A stretch of 64,000 nucleotides of DNA. Source: Pseudomonas viciae. Its GTDB lineage: Bacteria; Pseudomonadota; Gammaproteobacteria; Pseudomonadales; Pseudomonadaceae. Shown in pieces: positions 9,613 through 18,606 of the stretch (position 1 is the first letter of the stretch; each line of letters opens with the position of its first letter). The notes beneath the pieces are model-generated. The model did not search any database. It worked only from the letters and a program-made list of their open reading frames with translations, and was not told the DNA's origin. Both the position numbers and the translations under genes were made by a program. Where the stretch lies: the NCBI RefSeq assembly GCF_004786035.1, contig NZ_CP035088.1, positions 2,082,001-2,146,000 of the forward strand, written 5' to 3'.

Positions 9613-12600
9613 TCAAGCAGTGGTCGGAGTGAGGCGCTCAAACAGCGCTTCTACGGTATTGAAGCGCTCTTCAGAGCGCTCCATGGGCACCATGAATTTG
9701 AACATCGTGGCACCTTCGAACTTGTAGCGTTTGGGCTGGCCCTGGATCAGTTTGATCAGCACCAGTGGATCGACCGGCGTCTGGGCCTCGAACTCGAGAC
9801 GGCCGCCGTTGGGCCCGCCGTCGACTTTCTTGATGCCCAGTTGTTCGGCCTTGAGCTTGAGCAACGTGGTGCGCACCAGGTTCTTGGTCGGTTCGGGCAG
9901 CAGGCCGAAGCGGTCGATCATCTCCACTTGCAGATCCTTGAGGCCTTCTTCGTCGCTGGCCGAGGCAATGCGTTTGTAGAGGATCAGCCGTGCGTGGACA
10001 TCCGGCAGGTAATCTTCCGGGATCAGTGCCGGCACCCGAAGGTTGATTTCCGGCCCGCCGCCCAGGGGCTGATCGAGGTTCGGTTGTTCGCCCTTGCGGA
10101 TCGACTTGACCGCCCGTTCGAGCATTTCCATGTACAGGGTGAAGCCGACGGCCTGGATCTGGCCGCTCTGGCCATCGCCGAGCAATTCGCCAGCGCCACG
10201 GATTTCCAGGTCGTTGGTGGCCAACACGAATCCGGCACCGAGGTCCTGGGTGTTGGCGATCGCTTCCAGGCGCTTTTCCGCATCCGGGGTGATCTGCTGG
10301 CGTGGCGGCGTCAACAGGTAGGCGTAGGCCTGGTGGTGACTGCGCCCGACCCGACCGCGCAACTGGTGCAACTGGGCCAGGCCGAACTTGTCGGCGCGCT
10401 CGATGATGATGGTGTTGGCGCTCGGCACGTCGATGCCGGTCTCGATGATGGTCGAGGCGATCAGCACGTTGAAGCGCTTGTGGTAGAAGTCGCTCATCAC
10501 CTGTTCGAGTTCGCGTTCGCGCATCTGCCCATGGCCGATACCAATGCGGGCTTCCGGCACCAGTTCGGCGAGGTCGGCGGCGCACTTCTCGATGGTCTTC
10601 ACGTCGTTGTGCAGGTAATAGACCTGGCCGCCACGCAGCAGCTCGCGCAGCAAGGCTTCCTTGATCGTGCTTTTGTTCTGCTCCATGACGAAGGTGCGCA
10701 CCGACAGGCGCCGGGCCGGCGGTGTGGCGATGATCGACAGGTCGCGCATGCCCGACACCGCCATGTTCAGCGTGCGCGGGATCGGCGTGGCGGTCAGGGT
10801 CAGGATATCGACTTCGCTGCGCAGGGCCTTGAGCTGTTCTTTCTGGCGCACCCCGAAGCGGTGCTCTTCGTCGATGATCACCAGCCCAAGGTTTTTGATC
10901 TTCACGTCGTCCTGCAGCAACTTGTGCGTGCCGATGACAATGTCGATCTTACCCTCGGCCAGGTCGGCCACGGCGGCATTCACTTCCTTGGTGGATTTGA
11001 AGCGGCTCATCACTTCCACGGTCACTGGCCAGTCGGCGAAACGGTCGCGGAAACTGTTGTAGTGCTGCTGGGCGAGCAGGGTGGTCGGCACCAGGATCGC
11101 CACCTGCTTGCCGCCGTGTACGGCAATGAACGCGGCGCGCATGGCCACTTCGGTCTTGCCGAAACCCACGTCGCCGCACACCAGGCGGTCCATCGGCTTG
11201 GGCGCGAGCATGTCGGCGCGCACGGCTTCGATGGTGGTCTGCTGGTCGACGGTTTCTTCGAACGGGAAACCGGCGCTGAAGGTTTCGTAGTCGGCTTTCG
11301 GATCGGCGAAGGCGTAACCCTCGCGGGCAGCGCGGCGGGCGTAGATGTCCAGCAGTTCGGCGGCCACGTCACGCACCTGCTCGGCGGCCTTGCGCTTGGC
11401 TTTCTGCCAGGTTTCCGAACCCAGGCGATGCAGCGGGGCCAGGGCGTCGTCGCTGCCGGTGTAACGGGCGATCAGGTGCAGGTTCGCCACGGGCACGTAG
11501 AGTTTGGCGCCCTCGGCGTACTCCAGTGTGAGGAATTCGGCGGCCTGGTGGTCGATTTCCAGAGTCGCGAGGCCCAGGTAGCGGCCCACGCCGTGGTCGA
11601 TGTGCACCACCGGCGCGCCTTCGCGCAGCTCGGTGAGGTTCTTGATCACCGCATCGTTGGCGGCGTCGGCGCGTTTCTCGCGACGGCGACGCTGCATGAC
11701 GCGTTGGCCGAACAACGGGCTTTCGGCGACCAAGGCAAGGGCTGGGTCATCCAGGACCAGGCCGTCGTTCAGTGGCGCGATGGTAATCGCCAGGCGCTCT
11801 TTACCCGCGACGAAATCCGGCCAGCTGTCCACTGTCTTCGGCCGCAGCTTCAGGCGTTCGAGCAGTTCCAGCAGCACTTCGCGACGGCCGGCGGACTCGG
11901 CGGTGAACAGCACGCGGCCGGGAAATTCGTCGAGGAAGCTGGCCAGTGCCGCCAGGGGTTGCGTGGCCTTGGCTTCAATGGCCAGGTCCGGTAGAGGCTT
12001 GGCCGGGAAACGTTCACGGCCAACGCCGGTTTCCACGTCCTGTTGGCTCGCCACCACCCGTGGCCAATTCTTGAGGCGGGCAAAGCAGTCTTCCACCGGC
12101 AGGAACAGCTCGGCCGGTGGCAATAAAGGACGGGAAGGATCGACGCGGCGTTCTTCGTAGCGGTTGCGCACGTCGTTCCAGAAGTTTTCCGCCGCCTGTT
12201 CGATGCCCGGCAAGGAAAACACCTGTGTGTCCTGGGGCAGGTAATCGAACAGGGTGGATGTTTCTTCGAAAAACAGCGGCAGGTAGTACTCGATGCCGGC
12301 AGGGGTGATCCCGCTGCTCAGGTCCTGGAAGATCGGGCAGCGGCGGAAATCCACATCGAAGCGCTCGCGAAACCGCGCCTTGAAGCGGGTCACGGCGTCT
12401 TTCTGCAGCGGGAACTCCTTGGCCGGCAACAGGCGGATCGACTGCACCTTATCGATGGAACGCTGGTTTTCCGGATCGAAAGTGCGCAGGGTTTCGATCT
12501 CGTCATCGAACAGGTCGATGCGATAAGGCAGTTTGCTGCCCATCGGAAACAGGTCGATCAGGGCGCCGCGTACCGCGAATTCGCCATGCTCGTACACCGT

Positions 12601-13062
12601 GTCGACGCAGCGATAGCCGCTGGCCTCAAGCCGGGTGCGCATTTGTTCGACGTCGAGCTTCTGGCCGATGTCCAGCACCAGGCTGCTGCCGAGCAGGAAT
12701 TGGGTCGGTGCCAGGCGATGTAGGGCTGTGGTGATCGGCACTACCAAAACGCCATGACTGAGCTCCGGCAGCCGATATAGGCTGGCGATTCGCTGGGAAA
12801 TGATGTCCTGGTGGGGCGAAAACAGATCGTAGGGCAGGGTTTCCCAGTCCGGAAAATGCAGCACGGGCAAATCCGGGGCGAAGAAACTCAGCTCCTGTTC
12901 CAGCCGCTCGGCGCTTTGGCTGTCGGCGGTCAGCAGTAGGGTAAAGCGCTTTGCAGCGCTGGCAGCCTCGGCAATGGCCAGGCTCAGGGCGGCACCGGGC
13001 AGGTTGCCCCAGTGCTGTTTACCTGCCGCGGCAGGGAGAAGCGGAAGACGCAGAACGGGCAC
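9613..13062 (-). CDS. mfd: Transcription-repair coupling factor Mfd
   Basis: DNA translocase that releases stalled RNA polymerase at lesions and recruits UvrA. Visible parts in order are the UvrB-homology N-terminus, the RNA-polymerase-interacting region (APVVHIDHGVGRYLGL), and the RecG-like motor with CGDVGFGKTEVAMRAA (Walker A) and IIDEEHRFGVRQKEQ (DEEH). Next comes GRVGRSHHQAYAYLL, then the TRCF C-terminal domain. The frame is open far upstream, but a GTG at 13062 preceded by GGAG gives 1149 residues, the usual length, starting VPVLRLPLLPAAAGKQHWG. The long upstream extension is antisense to gap and is not coding. Confidence 0.95.
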   Translation of the reverse strand: MPVLRLPLLPAAAGKQHWGNLPGAALSLAIAEAASAAKRFTLLLTADSQSAERLEQELSFFAPDLPVLHFPDWETLPYDLFSPHQDIISQRIASLYRLPELSHGVLVVPITTALHRLAPTQFLLGSSLVLDIGQKLDVEQMRTRLEASGYRCVDTVYEHGEFAVRGALIDLFPMGSKLPYRIDLFDDEIETLRTFDPENQRSIDKVQSIRLLPAKEFPLQKDAVTRFKARFRERFDVDFRRCPIFQDLSSGITPAGIEYYLPLFFEETSTLFDYLPQDTQVFSLPGIEQAAENFWNDVRNRYEERRVDPSRPLLPPAELFLPVEDCFARLKNWPRVVASQQDVETGVGRERFPAKPLPDLAIEAKATQPLAALASFLDEFPGRVLFTAESAGRREVLLELLERLKLRPKTVDSWPDFVAGKERLAITIAPLNDGLVLDDPALALVAESPLFGQRVMQRRRREKRADAANDAVIKNLTELREGAPVVHIDHGVGRYLGLATLEIDHQAAEFLTLEYAEGAKLYVPVANLHLIARYTGSDDALAPLHRLGSETWQKAKRKAAEQVRDVAAELLDIYARRAAREGYAFADPKADYETFSAGFPFEETVDQQTTIEAVRADMLAPKPMDRLVCGDVGFGKTEVAMRAAFIAVHGGKQVAILVPTTLLAQQHYNSFRDRFADWPVTVEVMSRFKSTKEVNAAVADLAEGKIDIVIGTHKLLQDDVKIKNLGLVIIDEEHRFGVRQKEQLKALRSEVDILTLTATPIPRTLNMAVSGMRDLSIIATPPARRLSVRTFVMEQNKSTIKEALLRELLRGGQVYYLHNDVKTIEKCAADLAELVPEARIGIGHGQMRERELEQVMSDFYHKRFNVLIASTIIETGIDVPSANTIIIERADKFGLAQLHQLRGRVGRSHHQAYAYLLTPPRQQITPDAEKRLEAIANTQDLGAGFVLATNDLEIRGAGELLGDGQSGQIQAVGFTLYMEMLERAVKSIRKGEQPNLDQPLGGGPEINLRVPALIPEDYLPDVHARLILYKRIASASDEEGLKDLQVEMIDRFGLLPEPTKNLVRTTLLKLKAEQLGIKKVDGGPNGGRLEFEAQTPVDPLVLIKLIQGQPKRYKFEGATMFKFMVPMERSEERFNTVEALFERLTPTTA

Positions 13063-13245
13063 GGAAGATTGAGCTCCAGCGTTGCGACAAAGTCGACAAT
13101 TGTAGCGGGGGAAGGGGGCGGCTGTCAGTCGCAGACTACCGCGGCAGACAGGAAAACCACGGTGCGACAGGCGCGCATTGCTCCGCAGTGGACTCGGCGG
13201 CATAATGTAGCCCCTTTTTTCAGCCCCTACATGTGGAAGGTTACC

Positions 13246-14694
13246 GTGACTCAGAAGCCCGACCAGTGTCTTGGTGAATGGATTGATCGTGAAGCTCTCG
13301 CAGAAGCGATGATCCCTCTCATCGGTCAGCTCTACCGCAATAACAACGTGGTGAGCTCGATCTATGGCCGCAGCCTGATCAACCAGTCTGTCATCGCGAT
13401 CCTCAAAGCCCACCGCTTTGCGCGCCACCGTTCTTCCGACGACAGCGAACTCTCCGTCCACGAAACATTCCCTCTGCTCAAGGCCATGAGCGAGCTCAAG
13501 CTCGGCGCGGCTTCGGTGGATCTGGGCAAGTTGGCGTTCAAATTCCGCAACGAAGGCAATGGCCGTAGCGCCGAGCAGTTCGTGCGTGAAGAGATGGCGG
13601 ATGTGGTTGGCCAGCAGAACGTTTCGGCTCGCAAAGGTACTGATGTGGTCCTGTACGGCTTCGGTCGTATCGGTCGTCTGCTGGCGCGTATCCTGATCGA
13701 AAAAACCGGTGGTGGCGACGGCCTGCGCCTGCGCGCCATCGTGGTGCGCAAGGGCGCCGAGAATGACCTGACCAAGCGTGCCAGCCTGCTGCGTCGCGAT
13801 TCGGTCCATGGTTCGTTCAACGGCACCATCACCATCGACGAAGAAAACAACACCATCACCGCCAACGGCAACCTGATCCAGGTGATCTACGCGAAGAACC
13901 CGACCGAGGTGGACTACACCCAGTACGGTATCAAGGATGCGCTGCTGGTGGACAACACCGGTGTATGGCGTGATGCCGACGGCCTGGGCCAGCACCTGAC
14001 CTGCCCGGGCATCGATCGCGTTGTTCTGACCGCGCCTGGCAAGGGCAAGCTGAAGAACATCGTTCACGGCATCAACCACGGCGAAATCACTGCTGACGAC
14101 AAGATTGTCTCCGCCGCCTCCTGCACCACCAACGCCATCGTGCCGGTGCTCAAGGCTGTGAACGACAAGTTCGGCATCGTCAACGGTCACGTTGAAACTG
14201 TTCACTCGTACACCAACGACCAGAACCTGATCGACAACTTCCACAAGGGCGATCGCCGTGGTCGCAGCGCCGCGCTGAACATGGTGATCACCGAGACCGG
14301 TGCCGCCACTGCCGCCGCCAAGGCCCTGCCTGAACTGGCCGGCAAGCTGACCGGCAATGCGATCCGTGTGCCGACGCCGAACGTGTCGATGGCCATTCTC
14401 AACCTGAACCTTGAGAAAGCTGCCACCCGTGAAGAGATGAACGAGTACCTGCGCTACATGGCGCTGCACTCCGATCTGCATAAGCAGATCGACTTCGTCA
14501 ATTCCCAGGAAGTGGTGTCCACCGACTTCGTTGGCTCGCGCCACGCCGGTGTAGTGGATGCTGAAGCCACCATCAGCCAAGACAACCGCGTTGTCCTGTA
14601 CGTCTGGTACGACAATGAATTCGGTTACAGCTGCCAGGTGGTTCGTGTGATGGAAGACATGGCCGGTGTAAACCCGCCAGCGTTCCCGCGCTAA
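13246..14694 (+). CDS. gap: Glyceraldehyde-3-phosphate dehydrogenase, N-terminally extended type
   Basis: NAD(P)-dependent enzyme interconverting glyceraldehyde-3-phosphate and 1,3-bisphosphoglycerate. The 482-residue product is longer than the usual ~335 because about 130 residues precede the Rossmann motif GFGRIGR (near residue 138). The catalytic Cys293 lies in AASCTTNAIV, and YDNEFGYS closes the protein. The long form encoded beside mfd is a known Pseudomonas variant. The GTG at 13246 is chosen because GGAAGG sits five bases before it; an ATG at 13231 is the alternative. It is divergent from mfd and ends at a strong terminator. Confidence 0.92.
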   Translation: MTQKPDQCLGEWIDREALAEAMIPLIGQLYRNNNVVSSIYGRSLINQSVIAILKAHRFARHRSSDDSELSVHETFPLLKAMSELKLGAASVDLGKLAFKFRNEGNGRSAEQFVREEMADVVGQQNVSARKGTDVVLYGFGRIGRLLARILIEKTGGGDGLRLRAIVVRKGAENDLTKRASLLRRDSVHGSFNGTITIDEENNTITANGNLIQVIYAKNPTEVDYTQYGIKDALLVDNTGVWRDADGLGQHLTCPGIDRVVLTAPGKGKLKNIVHGINHGEITADDKIVSAASCTTNAIVPVLKAVNDKFGIVNGHVETVHSYTNDQNLIDNFHKGDRRGRSAALNMVITETGAATAAAKALPELAGKLTGNAIRVPTPNVSMAILNLNLEKAATREEMNEYLRYMALHSDLHKQIDFVNSQEVVSTDFVGSRHAGVVDAEATISQDNRVVLYVWYDNEFGYSCQVVRVMEDMAGVNPPAFPR

Positions 14695-14710
14695 GCTTTA
14701 GCCGCACATG

Positions 14711-14742
14711 AAAACGCCCCGACTTGTCGGGGCGTTTTTTTT
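14711..14742 (+). terminator. Terminator of gap
   Basis: AAAACGCCCCGAC pairs with GTCGGGGCGTTTT across a TT loop and is followed by a run of eight T. Confidence 0.92.
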
Positions 14743-14773
14743 GTCTGGGTTTTTGTGGTGACTGGGCTGGCCT

Positions 14774-14792
14774 CATCGCGAGCAAGCTCGCT
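14774..14792. repeat. Left half of a REP palindrome split by the IS
   Basis: The sequence ends in GAGCAAGCTCGCT and stops abruptly at the IS left end. Joined to the bases from 15962 it rebuilds a REP unit identical over 27 bases to the intact copy at 32906-32932. Confidence 0.9.
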
Positions 14793-14993
14793 TGTATGTT
14801 TAGACTTGAAGGGGTGGGCGGGACTAAAAGCTCGATTCCGACTCTAGCCAGTACGGACCGTGGGAGACTTCTCGTTCCGCCCTTTCTACCTAAAGCGCCG
14901 ATAAGGAATTCATCGGTAAAACCGACGATAGAGGCAAGCCAGCGCAAAGGTAGACCCCGACAAGCACCTAAACCCTAGCTCCGAGGATTCGTC
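14793..14993 (+). ncRNA. Predicted bridge RNA region of the IS110 element
   Basis: The non-coding left end folds into two stem-loops. The first has stem 14816-14823 with 14875-14882 (8 pairs, one G-U). The second has stem TCTACC/GGTAGA (14885-14890 with 14949-14954) plus an inner GCGC/GCGC pair (14895-14898 with 14942-14945). Inside loop 1, AAGCTCG (14828-14834) equals the top strand of the left target half, and GTGGGAG (14860-14866) is the reverse complement of CTCCCAC in the right target half. This is the arrangement described for IS621 target-binding loops. Donor guides in loop 2 are not clear. The RNA itself is a prediction. Confidence 0.65.
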
Positions 14994-15956
14994 ATGACAA
15001 TCCTTAACTCACCAACGGTTATTGGTATCGATGTAGCGAAGGCCGAAATCGTCGTTTACCGCGAAGACCTGAAAATCACTCAAGCCATCGACAACAATCG
15101 AGAAGCTCTTGGCCGGTGGCTCAAAACACTACCAGCCCAAAGCTCGATTGCGCTGGAAGCCACCAGTTTTTATCACCTGGACACAGCTGAGCTGGCCCAT
15201 GGAATGGGGTTTCATGTTTACGTTGTGGATCCTTATCGGGTGGCTCATTACCGTGAAAGTATTGGTCTGCGGGCTAAAACTGATCCTTGTGATGCGCGTT
15301 TGCTGGCTCGTTATCTAACGAACGAACAAGCAAGGCTGCGTATCTGGAGCCCACCTCCAGAAGCCTACAAAGTGTTAAAAAGCCTGCTTAGAAAACGTGC
15401 GGCACTCATCAAGGCCCGCGTCAGCATCGTGCTGAGCTTTTCGAACGAACCGCGTCTGAAGGACATCTTGGCCCGGCAGTTGGAGGTCTTCAAAGAGTCC
15501 GATCAGGCCATTCAGAAACTAATGCGTGAGGCCAGCCAAGCGGCAGGGATCACTGAAAACATCAACCGCTGCAAAGCCATTGAAGGGATTGGTGAACTGA
15601 CGGCCATTGGCTTGGCGACCGCATTCATGCGCGGTCACTTCGTCAGTGGCGATGCATTCATTGCTTTCTTGGGGATGGATTTGCGTCCAAAAGATTCAGG
15701 GAAGAAGCACAGTCCTCGTCACTTGAGCAAAAAAGGGGACGGGGAGCTACGACGCTTGGCGCACAACGCCGCGATGGCGGCCTGTCGGTCTCCTGCCTGG
15801 AAACCTTACTATGAGGCCTTCTTGGCACGAGGCCTGGCCAGAACTCAGGCCTTGGTTATCCTCGCTCGCAAGTTGTGTCGGGTAGCATTCGCCCTGATGA
15901 AAAATCAGAGCGAATACCAACCAAATTCAGGGTTGCAGGGTTCCCCTGCAACATAG
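14994..15956 (+). CDS. IS110-family RuvC-like (DEDD) recombinase/transposase
   Basis: A 320-residue serine/DEDD recombinase. The N-terminal RuvC-like domain shows GIDVAKAEIVV (first Asp), IALEATSFYH (Glu) and KTDPCDARLLARY (Asp pair). The C-terminal Transposase_20 domain has AIEGIGELTAIGLATAF and AFLGMDLRPKDSGK, including the serine region used with the RuvC fold in IS110 enzymes. Start supported by GAGGA at 14983-14987. The end of the gene carries a 9-bp perfect hairpin (GTTGCAGGG/CCCTGCAAC, 15932-15952) close to the right IS end. The gene looks intact. Confidence 0.95.
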   Translation: MTILNSPTVIGIDVAKAEIVVYREDLKITQAIDNNREALGRWLKTLPAQSSIALEATSFYHLDTAELAHGMGFHVYVVDPYRVAHYRESIGLRAKTDPCDARLLARYLTNEQARLRIWSPPPEAYKVLKSLLRKRAALIKARVSIVLSFSNEPRLKDILARQLEVFKESDQAIQKLMREASQAAGITENINRCKAIEGIGELTAIGLATAFMRGHFVSGDAFIAFLGMDLRPKDSGKKHSPRHLSKKGDGELRRLAHNAAMAACRSPAWKPYYEAFLARGLARTQALVILARKLCRVAFALMKNQSEYQPNSGLQGSPAT

Positions 15957-15961
15957 AATCT

Positions 15962-16012
15962 CCCACAGGGTATGCGCGGTCAACTGTGGGAGCGAGCTTG
16001 CTCGCGATAGCG
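15962..16012. repeat. Right half of split REP plus an inverted REP unit
   Basis: CCCACAGG at 15962-15969 is the missing half of the REP at 14774-14792. An intact inverted unit (CTGTGGGAGCGAGC then TTGCTCGCGATAGCG) lies at 15984-16012, so the original site was an inverted REP pair. Confidence 0.85.
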
Positions 16013-16017
16013 ATGTG

Positions 16018-17316
16018 TCAGGCGCCGCCGACGACTGAAGCTTGTGCAGTCCGCAGCTCATGCCGATTACCCTTGAACAACACCAAGGTCGCAATCAACC
16101 CCAACACCGCCGCGCCACTGAGCCAGATCCCTGGCGCTGCCTTGTTATCCAATACATGAATCAGGTAAGTGCAGGCGGCAGGCGTAAACCCACCAAACGT
16201 CGCTGTCGCCAGGCTGTAGGCCAGGGAGAAGCCGGTGGTACGCACCTCGACCGGCATGATTTCCGTCAAGGCCACCACCATGGCGCCGTTGTACGATCCA
16301 TACAGGAACGACAGCCACAGTTCGACGATCAGCAGATGACTGAAGCTGGGGTTTGCCACCAGCCAGGACAGTGCCGGGTACGCCGTCAGGACCGCCAGGA
16401 TAGTCGCGCCAAGCAGCAGGGGTTTGCGTCCTATCTTGTCGGAAAACGCGCCCATCACCGGCAACCAGAAGAAGTTCGACAGGCCGATGCACACCGTGAC
16501 CAGCAATGCGTCCAGATCCGACAGGTTCAATTCGGCTTTGCCGAAGGTCGGCGTGTAAGCGGTGATCAGGTAGAACGACACCGTGGTCATGACCACCAGC
16601 GCCATGCCGGCCAAGACGATGCCGAAGTTCTGACCGATGGAGCGGATGATTTCCGATAGGGTAGGGTGATGTTTTCTCGCCTGGAATTCAGGCGTTTCTT
16701 CCAAGGAGCGACGGATCACGAATATCGCCGGCACGATCAGGCAGCCGACCAGGAACGGGACGCGCCAGCCCCAATCGCCCATCTCTTGGGGGCTCAGCCA
16801 GTGATTGAGGCCAACCCCCAGCAGGCCGGCAAATACCACGGCGGCCTGTTGGCTGGCCGATTGCCAACTGACAAAGAAGCCCTTGCGCCCCGGCGTGGAG
16901 ATTTCCGCCAGGTACACCGACACACCGCCCAGTTCGACACCGGCGGAGAAGCCTTGCAGCAAGCGACCCAGCAGCACCAGCAGCGGTGCCGCCACGCCCA
17001 GGACGGCGTAGCCCGGCACGCAGGCGATCAGGATGGTGCCCATGGCCATCATCGCCAGGGTGATGATCAAGCCTTTGCGACGGCCGTGACGGTCGATGTA
17101 GGCGCCGAGGAAAATCGCCCCCAGGGGGCGCATCAGGAACCCGGCGCCGAACGTGGCCAGGGACAGCATCAGCGAGGCGAAAGCACTGTCGGTCGGAAAG
17201 AACGTCTTGGCGATGGCCGTGGCGTAGAAGCCATAGACCATGAAGTCGAACATCTCCAGGAAGTTGCCGCTGACAACGCGAAAGATCGCCTTGCCGTTGC
17301 TCGTGGTGGAAGGCAT
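16018..17316 (-). CDS. MFS transporter, MHS (metabolite:H+ symporter) type, citrate-like
   Basis: A 432-residue inner-membrane transporter with about 12 hydrophobic segments. It starts [32 protein letters not shown] and carries [13 protein letters not shown] in the loop 2-3 region and [12 protein letters not shown] in helix 4. The mid-protein [10 protein letters not shown] and [11 protein letters not shown] are also typical of the MHS family. The closest recognisable type is the citrate/tricarballylate:H+ symporter. The ATG at 17316 is chosen because the upstream extension derives from REP sequence; only a weak ribosome site (GAG) is seen. Substrate is inferred from resemblance. Confidence 0.82.
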   Translation of the reverse strand: MPSTTSNGKAIFRVVSGNFLEMFDFMVYGFYATAIAKTFFPTDSAFASLMLSLATFGAGFLMRPLGAIFLGAYIDRHGRRKGLIITLAMMAMGTILIACVPGYAVLGVAAPLLVLLGRLLQGFSAGVELGGVSVYLAEISTPGRKGFFVSWQSASQQAAVVFAGLLGVGLNHWLSPQEMGDWGWRVPFLVGCLIVPAIFVIRRSLEETPEFQARKHHPTLSEIIRSIGQNFGIVLAGMALVVMTTVSFYLITAYTPTFGKAELNLSDLDALLVTVCIGLSNFFWLPVMGAFSDKIGRKPLLLGATILAVLTAYPALSWLVANPSFSHLLIVELWLSFLYGSYNGAMVVALTEIMPVEVRTTGFSLAYSLATATFGGFTPAACTYLIHVLDNKAAPGIWLSGAAVLGLIATLVLFKGNRHELRTAQASVVGGA

Positions 17317-17390
17317 TTGTAGGTACTCACTCTGACTATCTTGTATGAAAGCGCTGCACCTGTGAGAGCAAGGCTTGGGGGGCCAAAGCC

Positions 17391-17482
17391 CGTGGGAGCA
17401 AAGCTTGCTCGCGATGCAGGCGATACGGTTCACCTGCTATACCGCGTCATCGTTTGTCGCGAGCAAGCTTTGCTCCCACAGG
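17391..17482. repeat. Inverted REP pair
   Basis: Two REP units in opposite orientation, at 17391-17420 (GTGGGAGCAAAGCTTGC...) and 17452-17482 (...GCAAGCTTTGCTCCCACAGG), share the variant core AAAGCTTG/CAAGCTTT. A degenerate third piece lies near 17360. They lie between the divergent MHS transporter and apbE. Confidence 0.85.
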
Positions 17483-17543
17483 TTCGCGCAGGCACGCACT
17501 GAAGCCCATAATGGCTTGCGCGGTTTTGAGGGGAGATGAAGAT

Positions 17544-18560
17544 TTGTTAACTGGACGATGGATTGGGCTTGTGGTGCTGGTCAGTGTGTTGTCCGGCTGT
17601 GGCAACGACGACACCCTGGAGCGCTTCGACGGCCCGACCATGGGCAGTCACTACTCCATTCAATACGTCAGGCATTCCGCCACGCCCGGTCCGAAAGGGG
17701 TGCAGGCCGAGGTGGAAAACATCCTTGCCGAAGTGGATCGGCAATTCTCCACTTATCGCAGCGACTCGGACGTCGAACGTTTCAATGCGTTGCCGGCCAA
17801 CGGCTGCCAGGTCATGCCAGGTCCGGTCCTGGAGTTGGTCCGGATGGGTGAGCAGTTGTCTTCACAAAGTGACGGCTCTTTCGACCTGACGGTGGAGCCG
17901 CTGCTGAACCTGTGGGGCTTCGGCCCCCAGTCCCGAGCCGAGAAAGTACCGACTGCAGAAGCTCTGGCCCTGGTGCGTCAGCGCGTCGGGCATGGTCATC
18001 TGCGTATCGACGGCGACCGGTTGTGCAAGGACGCCGCAGTGGAGGTCGACTTCAACAGTATTGCCGCGGGCTACGCCGTCGACCGGATCGCCGCCCGGCT
18101 CCAGGCCTTGGGCATCGACAGCTACCTGGCCGAAGCCACCGGCGAGCTCAAGGCTGTCGGGCGCAAACCCGATGGTTCGGCCTGGCGCATTGCCCTGGAG
18201 GAACCACGGGACGACCGGCAAGTGGCCGAGCGTGTCATCGAGGTCAATGGCTACGGGGTTTCGACGTCCGGTGATTACCGTCGTTATTTCGAGCAGGACG
18301 GCGTGCGTTATTCCCACGCCTTCGATGCGCGCACCGGTGCGCCGGTCCTACACAGCTTGGCGTCAGTCACGGTGATTCATCCTTCGGCGTTGATGGCCGA
18401 TGGACTGTCGACGCTGTTGTTGATTCTCGGGCCTGAACGGGGTTGGGACTATGCCCAAGAACACGGTGTCGGGGTATTTTTCGTGCTGCGCGACGGTAAT
18501 CGTTTTGTCACCCGTACCAACGATGTGTTTGAACGGATGAGCAACGGAAAAAGCCAATGA
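17544..18560 (+). CDS. apbE: FAD:protein FMN transferase ApbE (lipoprotein)
   Basis: Flavin transferase that attaches FMN covalently to threonine in proteins such as Na+-NQR and RNF subunits, using FAD. A short signal ends in a lipobox (LVSVLSGC), followed by DGPTMGSHYSIQY, DRQFSTYRSDSDVERFN and AVEVDFNSIAAGYAVDRIA. Next come YLAEATGELKAVG and YSHAFDARTGAPV, all ApbE hallmarks, and a 338-residue length. The frame opens at 17454, but the early part is REP-derived. I prefer TTG at 17544 (GGGGAG eight bases upstream); ATG at 17511 is the alternative. No nqr genes are visible here. Confidence 0.9.
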   Translation: MLTGRWIGLVVLVSVLSGCGNDDTLERFDGPTMGSHYSIQYVRHSATPGPKGVQAEVENILAEVDRQFSTYRSDSDVERFNALPANGCQVMPGPVLELVRMGEQLSSQSDGSFDLTVEPLLNLWGFGPQSRAEKVPTAEALALVRQRVGHGHLRIDGDRLCKDAAVEVDFNSIAAGYAVDRIAARLQALGIDSYLAEATGELKAVGRKPDGSAWRIALEEPRDDRQVAERVIEVNGYGVSTSGDYRRYFEQDGVRYSHAFDARTGAPVLHSLASVTVIHPSALMADGLSTLLLILGPERGWDYAQEHGVGVFFVLRDGNRFVTRTNDVFERMSNGKSQ

Positions 18561-18606
18561 TGACAGCGTTACGAAAGCGTACCTGTTGCGAAATAGCGCA
18601 GGCAAA

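Larger units (their letters stand above)
14793..15961 (+). mobile_element. IS110-family insertion sequence in a REP site
   Basis: An element of about 1169 bp with no terminal inverted repeats. Its ends are set by reconstructing the interrupted REP palindrome. The dinucleotide CT is present at both junctions (14791-14792 and 15960-15961), as expected of core-directed IS110 insertion. It has a ~200-base non-coding 5' end, one DEDD-type recombinase gene and almost no 3' non-coding end, the layout of the IS110 subgroup rather than IS1111. Insertion in REP sequences is known for several IS110 elements (for example IS621 and Pseudomonas elements). Confidence 0.9.

Noticed and set aside
9601..11994. 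797-codon open frame on the plus strand
   Set aside because: It is entirely antisense to mfd, whose motifs are intact; the frame is a composition artefact of GC-rich codons.
13063..14580. Upstream extension of the mfd reading frame
   Set aside because: It runs antisense through gap; the GTG at 13062 with GGAG gives the normal 1149-residue Mfd.
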